Shown here: in pieces, positions 9,238-14,128 of the stretch
Numbering within the stretch: position 1 is the stretch's first letter
How the letters are laid out: every line of letters begins with the position of its first letter
From: a virus
Length of the DNA: 26,803 nucleotides
Virus record (IMG/VR): IMGVR_UViG_3300044634_000064
Location: 1 to 26,803 of that record
Reading direction: 5' to 3' (one strand)
Notes under the pieces: generated by a model
Databases searched by the model: none
The model's input: the letters and a program-made list of their open reading frames with translations, nothing else
What the model was told of the DNA's origin: nothing
Program-made: the position numbers and the translations under genes

Positions 9238-9354
9238 AATCCTGAACGGACCTATCGGCCCCGTCAGAGTAATAGACCGATAGTAGGAGCCAGCCAGTTT
9301 CCCCGAACTGAACTGAGGCCTGCGAACTAACAACGAATAGAAGGGTGGGTTGCT
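9238..9354 (+). promoter_or_regulatory. Structured non-coding leader before scaffold gene
   Basis: A 117-base gap, the longest in the head module. CTATCGG at 9252-9258 pairs with CCGATAG at 9277-9283 (7 bp, 18-base loop). CAGTT at 9295-9299 pairs with AACTG at 9306-9310, and flanking GCC (9289-9291) can pair with GGC (9317-9319) to extend it across an internal loop. The sequence before the scaffold ATG is GAAGGGTGGGTTGCT, not the AGGAGG type seen at most other genes here. I infer a structured 5' leader controlling scaffold/capsid expression or a processing site. There is no poly-U run and it is not a typical terminator. Confidence 0.5.
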
Positions 9355-9828
9355 ATGAGCAACAACTACTGGGACGACGAAGACGATGACCAAGATACCG
9401 ACACAGACACACCGATGGATGGAAGTGACTTACTTAAAAAGTTACGTAAAGCCAAGCGTGCAGATGAGAAGCGTATCAAGGAACTTACTGAGCAACTTGA
9501 GGGATTTTCCAAGGCGCAGCGTGAGTCAACCGTTAAGTCAGTACTAGAAAAGAAGGGTGTAAACCAAAAGGCAGCACGTCTAGTCCTTAAGGATTTAGAT
9601 GGTGATTTTTCAGAAGAGGCAGTATCAAACTGGCTAGACGAGAACGCTGACCTATTCGGTATAGAGGTATCACAGAAACGTGACGAACAAAACCTTGCGA
9701 CATTACGTCAGCAAGATGTCATGACACAAGGTGCCGTTACACCAGACAGAGCACAGGACCTAGAACAGCGCATGGACAATGCAAGTTCTATGGAAGAGTT
9801 AATCACCCTGATGCAGTCACAACAATAA
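9355..9828 (+). CDS. Scaffolding protein
   Basis: 157 aa. The first 22 residues are extremely acidic (runs of Asp/Glu). Residues 23-60 form a Lys/Glu/Leu-rich probable coiled coil. A small helical segment (70-105, KKGVNQKAARLVLKDLDGDF and following) comes next, and a Gln/Met-rich helical end closes the protein. Small, acidic, helical and placed immediately upstream of the major capsid gene is the standard profile of a tailed-phage scaffold, which directs shell assembly inside the procapsid and is then removed. The upstream Ntn-hydrolase is a candidate for that removal. Start chosen at the only ATG consistent with the acidic N-terminus. The region just upstream is the structured leader. Confidence 0.8.
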   Translation: MSNNYWDDEDDDQDTDTDTPMDGSDLLKKLRKAKRADEKRIKELTEQLEGFSKAQRESTVKSVLEKKGVNQKAARLVLKDLDGDFSEEAVSNWLDENADLFGIEVSQKRDEQNLATLRQQDVMTQGAVTPDRAQDLEQRMDNASSMEELITLMQSQQ

Positions 9829-9859
9829 TATCCGTTCATAGTCAAGGAGACTAAAAAAC

Positions 9860-11062
9860 ATGCCTAACGCATATACAGATACCTCGAGCGGTTCGCTCGG
9901 AGGTAACGTTGGCGGCGCAGGTCTCGTACAAAAGGCGTATGACCGCCTTCTCGAGTTCGCTCTCCGTTCAGAACCCCTAATTCGTTCTGTCGCAGATAAG
10001 CGCCCAGCAAAGCAAGCAATCCCAGGTTCAACTGTAGTTCTACAGAAGTACGTTGACCTAGACACAAAGACATCAACACTAACAGAGACAGTTGACCCAG
10101 ATGCAGTAGCATTGTCAACACCAACATCTGTTACAGTGACACTTAACGAGTACGGTAACGCTGTACTTGTAACACGTGCGTTGGAACTATTCTCTCTAGC
10201 AGATGTAGACCCAGCAATCGCTAACATCATTGCATACAACCTAGCCGATTCTATCGACGTAGTTGCAATGAACACACTTCGCTCAGGTTCAAACAACATC
10301 TTCGCAGGCAATGCAACAGCAACTGCTAACGTAGATGCAGCTGATACACTAGACTCAGCAGACATCCGCAAGGCTGTTGCTAAGCTGCGTTCTAACAAGG
10401 CTAAGGGCCGTCGCGGAAATGCATACTGGGTTGGTATCCACCCAGAAGTTTCACACGACCTTCGTGCAGAGACAGGCGACCTCGGATGGCGCTACCCACA
10501 GTCACAGTCAGCAGAGAATGCTTCTAAGGTCTGGGCTGGAGAAATCGGTGAGTACGAAGGCGCATTCTTCGTAGAGTCATCACGTCTGTACAACGCTAAG
10601 ACAGGTGCAGACCAGTCTACACTACCAACAACAGCAGTAACAGTTGCAGGAACATCAGCAGGATTCACATTCGGCGTTGCTTCATCTGCAGCTATTGCAA
10701 CACGTGCTGAAGTTGGCGACAAGATTGCAGGAACAGGTATCGCTTCAGGTGCTAAGATTACTGCTATCTCAACATCAGGCTCAACAACAACTTTCACAGT
10801 TGACACAGCTAACACAGCAGCAGTAACAGTTTCAACAACTGTAACTGTAACTCCAGTAACACGTGTCTTCGACACAATCGTTGCAGGTTCACAGGCTATG
10901 GCAGAAGCTGTAGCAGAAGAGCCACACGTAGTTATCGGTAACGTAACTGATAAGTTGATGCGTTTCCGCCCAATGGGTTGGTACGGCGTGCTTGGCTTCG
11001 CAGTATACCGTGATGAGGCTCTATACCGAATCACATCAGGTTCATCAATCTCTGCTCTCTAG
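9860..11062 (+). CDS. Major capsid protein (N4 gp56-like, HK97 fold) with inserted beta domain
   Basis: 400 aa. The N-terminal arm is Gly/Ser-rich, followed by a helix (24-48) and a beta-rich P-domain-like stretch (VVLQKYVDL, VTVTLNEYGNAVLVTR). A helix (118-140), a KAVAKLRSNK helix and a characteristic YWVGIHPEVSHDLR segment (189-202) follow, then GEIGEYEGAFFVESSR (227-242). These resemble the N4 gp56 family of capsid proteins. Residues 256-332 are an extra Thr/Val/Gly-rich beta segment between this motif and the C-terminal strand (from VFDTIVAGSQAMAEA), probably a surface-exposed insertion. All 11 phenylalanines use TTC, unlike other genes in the window, consistent with very high expression. 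AAGGAG lies ten bases before the ATG. Confidence 0.88.
   Translation: MPNAYTDTSSGSLGGNVGGAGLVQKAYDRLLEFALRSEPLIRSVADKRPAKQAIPGSTVVLQKYVDLDTKTSTLTETVDPDAVALSTPTSVTVTLNEYGNAVLVTRALELFSLADVDPAIANIIAYNLADSIDVVAMNTLRSGSNNIFAGNATATANVDAADTLDSADIRKAVAKLRSNKAKGRRGNAYWVGIHPEVSHDLRAETGDLGWRYPQSQSAENASKVWAGEIGEYEGAFFVESSRLYNAKTGADQSTLPTTAVTVAGTSAGFTFGVASSAAIATRAEVGDKIAGTGIASGAKITAISTSGSTTTFTVDTANTAAVTVSTTVTVTPVTRVFDTIVAGSQAMAEAVAEEPHVVIGNVTDKLMRFRPMGWYGVLGFAVYRDEALYRITSGSSISAL
9882..9903 (+). other. Hairpin inside the first codons of the capsid gene
   Basis: CCTCGAGCG at 9882-9890 pairs with CGCTCGGAGG at 9894-9903, leaving a three-base loop (GTT) and one bulged G. The nine base pairs fall in codons 8-15 of the capsid gene (Thr-Ser-Ser-Gly-Ser-Leu-Gly-Gly). 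Visible pairing is clear. A regulatory role is inference. Confidence 0.5.
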
Positions 11063-11076
11063 TAGTTAATTGACTG

Positions 11077-11100
11077 TGGGGCTAGGGAAACCTAGCCTCA
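11077..11100 (+). terminator. Hairpin after the capsid gene (partial terminator or processing site)
   Basis: TGGGGCTAGG (11077-11086) pairs with CCTAGCCTCA (11091-11100) around a GAAA tetraloop. This gives ten base pairs including one G-U. No U-run follows (TGGTGAGTCC), so it may be an attenuator or an mRNA 3'-end stabiliser rather than a full terminator. It sits 14 bases after the capsid stop and before a fresh ribosome binding site, which fits a drop in transcript level after the capsid gene. Confidence 0.55.
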
Positions 11101-11125
11101 TGGTGAGTCCACTAAAGGAGGAGTC

Positions 11126-11395
11126 ATGACAGATTACATCTTCGAGACACCAACTGTCGACGAAGGATTTGAAGGAGTTCAGCGACTCTTTACATTCTAC
11201 AAGTTAACACGTGGCATCAGTATTATCAGAGTTAATGGAACTTACCGTCAGGTACGTTATCCATATGATGGTGATTTAAATACTTACCAGGAAGTATATC
11301 TTGGTGGTAGCAAGTATACTGTAAATGAAGCAACTCGTGAGGCACTAATCAACGGAAACGTTGGAGTAACGACAGATAACTTCACAGCAATATAG
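11126..11395 (+). CDS. Small conserved-type protein downstream of capsid, 89 aa
   Basis: 89 aa, mixed alpha/beta. It contains a YRQVRYPYDGDLN segment and ends with the stretch from GNVGVTTDNF to the C-terminal Ile. An excellent ribosome binding site (AAAGGAGG) precedes the ATG. I do not recognise a named family. The position right after the major capsid gene would suit a head decoration or completion protein, but nothing in the sequence proves that. Confidence 0.65.
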   Translation: MTDYIFETPTVDEGFEGVQRLFTFYKLTRGISIIRVNGTYRQVRYPYDGDLNTYQEVYLGGSKYTVNEATREALINGNVGVTTDNFTAI

Positions 11396-11402
11396 GGGAC
11401 AT

Positions 11403-11849
11403 ATGGGACACGAACATGCAAGTAAAGTTCTTGAGTGGGCATACAAACTAGTTGATGGAGACATGATTCCATACTCAGCATTATATGGGTGTGTGTATTG
11501 TGATGCTACATCAACTGAACCGTTTCCCGATGAGAATGAAATCTTTATAGACCATACCAAATGTGGTCCTGATTGCTTTGGCTGTAAGGCCAGAGGACTT
11601 CAGATGAATACTGGCGATGCTAACAGTCAGCGAAATGCTCCACGTAAGCGTTTTGAAAGTGAACTATCTGCATATGCTAACGCGAAGGCACAGGGCATCC
11701 AGCCTGGTGGGACTTCAATGGAAAAGATTCGTGAGGCAGAACATGCCTCCGAAGTATTGAATAAGCCATACAACGCTAATTCAATGCCAGATGCAAAGAA
11801 TATAAACCAATCAACCGCAGCAGTAATGAAAGAGATAGGACAAGTATAA
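11403..11849 (+). CDS. Zinc-finger-like small protein, 148 aa
   Basis: Cys-30 and Cys-33 form a CxxC pair. His-51, Cys-54, Cys-58 and Cys-61 follow in HTKCGPDCFGC, and a basic patch (KARG) comes directly after. This spacing suggests one or two bound zinc ions. The second half is Asn/Gln/Ala-rich and helical with no recognised domain. It may bind nucleic acid or be a structural metal-stabilised virion protein. No nuclease motif (for example a complete HNH) is visible. Its stop overlaps the start of the next gene by one base. Confidence 0.65.
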   Translation: MGHEHASKVLEWAYKLVDGDMIPYSALYGCVYCDATSTEPFPDENEIFIDHTKCGPDCFGCKARGLQMNTGDANSQRNAPRKRFESELSAYANAKAQGIQPGGTSMEKIREAEHASEVLNKPYNANSMPDAKNINQSTAAVMKEIGQV

Positions 11850-11983
11850 TGCCAATGGTAGGAACAGAGAAGTTTGATTACACACCAGCAGGTAAGGCTA
11901 AGGCTAAGAAGGCTGCTAAGAAGATGGCCATGAAGAAGACTACAAAGAAGATGGCTATGAAGAAGATGGGCAAGAAGAAGTAA
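11849..11983 (+). CDS. Very small lysine-rich protein (44 aa)
   Basis: ATG at 11849 shares its A with the upstream TAA, and the frame runs 44 codons to TAA at 11981-11983. The next ATG follows at once. About 18 of 44 residues are lysine, arranged as Lys-Lys-Met/Ala repeats (KKMAMKK occurs twice) after a short neutral N-terminus. Such a composition resembles histone-tail-like or protamine-like DNA-binding proteins. A role in DNA condensation or packaging is inferred. The gapless fit between two coding regions is the main evidence that it is a real gene. Confidence 0.65.
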   Translation: MPMVGTEKFDYTPAGKAKAKKAAKKMAMKKTTKKMAMKKMGKKK

Positions 11984-12256
11984 ATGGCAAACCCTGTTAG
12001 AGGAGCTATTAAGCGAGCTAAAACGGTAGCCCGTGAAGTTCGCGATATTCCTACGGCACTAGGTACTGGTATCGGTGCTGCTATGGATTACCAACAGCGC
12101 GGTCCATCTAACGCTGCTAGCTCAAAAGTAAATGCTAATGCTTCCAGCAAAAACTGGGACAAGCAAATAGCAGAAGCTGCAGCAGCAATTCTGAGGGGTA
12201 CTTCTGGTACACGTTCAGACAAGTTTGACTCAAAAGGTAAATACAAAAGAGGATAA
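11984..12256 (+). CDS. Small basic protein, 90 aa
   Basis: Begins without a gap after the 44-aa gene. The N-terminal 25 residues are a basic helix (Arg/Lys every three to four residues). An Ala/Gly and Ser/Asn-rich middle follows, with an Ala-rich helix (about 57-70) and a Lys/Arg/Gly-rich end. No family recognised. It is the second member of a run of small, positively charged genes, probably nucleic-acid-binding or minor capsid proteins. Confidence 0.65.
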   Translation: MANPVRGAIKRAKTVAREVRDIPTALGTGIGAAMDYQQRGPSNAASSKVNANASSKNWDKQIAEAAAAILRGTSGTRSDKFDSKGKYKRG

Positions 12257-12258
12257 TA

Positions 12259-12516
12259 ATGACAGACCCAAGACTAAAGCGAGCAGGAGTATCGGGCTTC
12301 AACAAGCCTAAGCGTACACCAAACCACCCCAAGAAGAGCCACGTAGTTGTGGCTAAAGAAGGTAGTAAGGTCAAAACTATTCGCTTTGGTCAGCAGGGTG
12401 TGACTGGCGATAGACAACCTACAAAGCGTCAAGCTTCGTTCAAAGCACGTCACGCTAAGAACATTGCCAAAGGCAAGATGTCTGCTGCGTACTGGGCGGA
12501 TAAAGTCAAATGGTAA
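12259..12516 (+). CDS. Small basic conserved phage protein, 85 aa
   Basis: 85 aa, strongly basic. It contains FNKPKRTPNHPKKSHVVVAK, then KTIRFGQQG and KARHAKNIAKGKMSAAYWADKVKW. From memory very similar sequences recur in marine and freshwater phages (cyanophages, pelagiphages) as a conserved protein of unknown function. I cannot assign a Pfam number with certainty. The pattern of a beta hairpin (VVVAKEG..VKTIRFG) followed by a basic helix ending in Trp suggests a compact nucleic-acid-binding fold. It overlaps the next gene by seven bases. Confidence 0.75.
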   Translation: MTDPRLKRAGVSGFNKPKRTPNHPKKSHVVVAKEGSKVKTIRFGQQGVTGDRQPTKRQASFKARHAKNIAKGKMSAAYWADKVKW

Positions 12517-12695
12517 AGAAGAAGGCTAAGTCAAAAGTCAATGCGGCTGGTAACTATACCAAGCCAGCAATGCGTGCTTCTTTGTTTAAGAAGATTAAGG
12601 CAGGCTCAAAGGGTGGAGACCCTGGCGAATGGTCTGCTCGTAAGGCTCAGTTGCTTGCAGTTGAGTACAAGAAAGCAGGAGGCGGTTACAAGTAA
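12510..12695 (+). CDS. Small basic conserved phage protein, 61 aa
   Basis: 61 aa. The C-terminal 34 residues carry the pattern KAGSKGGDPGEWSARKAQLL followed by a Tyr-Lys-Lys and Gly-Gly-Gly-Tyr end. I remember this motif from small proteins of phages, giant viruses and some bacteria (a DUF of the 5872/6321 type, unverified). Basic and Trp-containing; function unknown. It starts inside the preceding gene (seven-base overlap) and its stop overlaps the next start (TAATG). Confidence 0.75.
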   Translation: MVKKKAKSKVNAAGNYTKPAMRASLFKKIKAGSKGGDPGEWSARKAQLLAVEYKKAGGGYK

Positions 12696-12931
12696 TGGCA
12701 CTTGCTAAGTCACAAAAGTCCTTAAAGAAATGGACCAAGGAAGAGTGGACAACTTCTGATGGTAAACCATCTAAAGGCAAGAAAAGATATTTGCCCAAGA
12801 AGGCATGGTCTGCATTGAGTGCATCTGAAAAGAAAGCAACTAACCAGGCTAAAGCTGCAGGTAATGCAAAGGGTAAGCAGTTTGTAAAACAACCAAAGTC
12901 CATAGCAAAGAAAGCTGCGAGGTTTAGATAA
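12695..12931 (+). CDS. Small basic conserved phage protein, 78 aa
   Basis: 78 aa, about one quarter lysine. It contains SLKKWTKEEWTTSDGKPSKG, then RYLPKKAWSALSASEKKATNQ and a C-terminal KGKQFVKQPKSIAKKAARFR. This belongs to a widespread small family of unknown function in aquatic phages and some bacteria (recognised by pattern from memory). It is commonly found next to the type of protein encoded just upstream. The conserved Trp/basic pattern suggests nucleic-acid binding. Start and stop both overlap the neighbours by one base. Confidence 0.75.
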   Translation: MALAKSQKSLKKWTKEEWTTSDGKPSKGKKRYLPKKAWSALSASEKKATNQAKAAGNAKGKQFVKQPKSIAKKAARFR

Positions 12932-13206
12932 TGGCAACAGGAGTAGCAGGTAGCACATTTGCTGACGAGTTGAATCGTCTTGCAAACGGTGGAACATACC
13001 CCGTACCAAGTGCATATCAGTCTGAACAAGGTGCAGCAAATAACTATGCTGACACTAGTGGCTTAGGTATTATAGCAGCACTAAACATTAAGGCTAGCGC
13101 AAGCCGTCAGCCTAACAATTACAAGATGCTAAATGCTGTCTGTAATGAACTAGCAGGAACTACTGGACTATCAGCCGTTGTTGCATTAAGGAGCATAGAC
13201 CTATGA
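12931..13206 (+). CDS. Conserved-type connector-region protein, 91 aa
   Basis: 91 aa, neutral, Ala/Asn-rich. It opens with MATGVAGSTFADELNRLANG and ends in NELAGTTGLSAVVALRSIDL. I remember similar short proteins in actinobacterial phages near the head-to-tail connector genes. No assigned function. Its stop overlaps the start of the adaptor-like gene by four bases (ATGA), so the two are probably coupled. A minor head-tail component is possible. Confidence 0.65.
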   Translation: MATGVAGSTFADELNRLANGGTYPVPSAYQSEQGAANNYADTSGLGIIAALNIKASASRQPNNYKMLNAVCNELAGTTGLSAVVALRSIDL

Positions 13207-14120
13207 CAACACTAGCACAGATGATTGATGAAGTCCTCATTAACCTTTCAGGTTATACTTACCAACAGGACCGTTCTACATATCTACGCACAGCAGTCAC
13301 CACACTGACGTCTCCAAGCACCTCACCTACAATCCTATCTTTAGGCGATACAAGCAATGTAGGTAAGGGTATCCTTGAGATTGATGAAGAACTTATGTGG
13401 GTAGATTCATTTGACCGTGTATCTAATACTGCAACCGTTTCACCATACGGACGTGGTTATCTAGGTACAGGAGCTGCTACACACGCAGCTGATGTTAAAG
13501 TTACTATCTCGCCTATCTTCCCACGCTATGTAATCAAGAAGGCTATTAATGATACTATCCGTGCGATGGGTGCTAGCCTACTTGCTGTCAAGCAGACTAC
13601 CTTCACATTTAATGCAGCAATTAATACTTACGAGTTTGAAGACTTAAACATTGAAAACATTCTAACTATGTCATGGCAGGATACAGGTCCTTCTAAGGAA
13701 TGGATTCGTGTGCGTCGATGGGACTTCGACCCATTCGCAGATGTAACTACTTGGGGTGCAAACTCGCAAACTGTAACCATCTATGACTACATAACACCAG
13801 GACGTACAGTTAAGGTGATGTATGCTACACCTCCAGCTGCAATGGAAAACAGCGGAGATGTATTTACAACCACTACTGGATTCTCTGAGTCAGCTCGTGA
13901 CATTGTAATCCTTGGTGCATCATACAGACTATTGGCTTACCTTGACCCTGCTCGTGCAGGTCAGATTAGCCCACAGGCGGACGAAACAGATGGCAAGCGC
14001 CCATACGGTGCAAGCGCATCAGCAACAAAGCAACTCTTTGCTCTTTACTCACAACGTTTGAACGAAGAAGTATCAGCTATACAAAGTCAATACCCGCCAC
14101 GAATTCATTATACTCGATAG
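13203..14120 (+). CDS. Head-to-tail adaptor/neck-like protein
   Basis: 305 aa. The N-terminus starts with a helix (AQMIDEVLINLSGY). Residues 31-103 form a beta domain with EIDEELMWVD and a GYLGTGAATHAADVKV motif. Residues 105-130 are helical (YVIKKAINDTIRAMGASLL). A central beta region with Trp residues follows, and then C-terminal helices (SESARDIVILGASYRLLAYLDP and another helix). Helices at both ends around a beta core, an N-terminus of the '...QMIDEVL' kind and a place between the head genes and the tail fibre resemble podoviral adaptor (gp11-type) proteins, which join the portal to the nozzle. The assignment is by pattern and context, not by a decisive motif. Confidence 0.55.
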   Translation: MTTLAQMIDEVLINLSGYTYQQDRSTYLRTAVTTLTSPSTSPTILSLGDTSNVGKGILEIDEELMWVDSFDRVSNTATVSPYGRGYLGTGAATHAADVKVTISPIFPRYVIKKAINDTIRAMGASLLAVKQTTFTFNAAINTYEFEDLNIENILTMSWQDTGPSKEWIRVRRWDFDPFADVTTWGANSQTVTIYDYITPGRTVKVMYATPPAAMENSGDVFTTTTGFSESARDIVILGASYRLLAYLDPARAGQISPQADETDGKRPYGASASATKQLFALYSQRLNEEVSAIQSQYPPRIHYTR

Positions 14121-14128
14121 GAATATAA

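Noticed and set aside
9355-9828. Scaffold protein as a transcription regulator
   Set aside because: The acidic N-terminus and coiled coil could also be regulatory, but position immediately before the capsid gene and the absence of a DNA-binding motif favour scaffold.
9817-10398. 193-aa minus-strand open frame opposite the capsid gene
   Set aside because: It mirrors the capsid codons (Ala/Ser/Val/Thr pattern), has no ribosome binding site at its start and overlaps a certain gene. Composition alone explains it.
10492-11034. 180-aa minus-strand open frame opposite the capsid gene
   Set aside because: Same reason: strong codon bias of the capsid gene keeps the antisense frame free of stops. No start signals.
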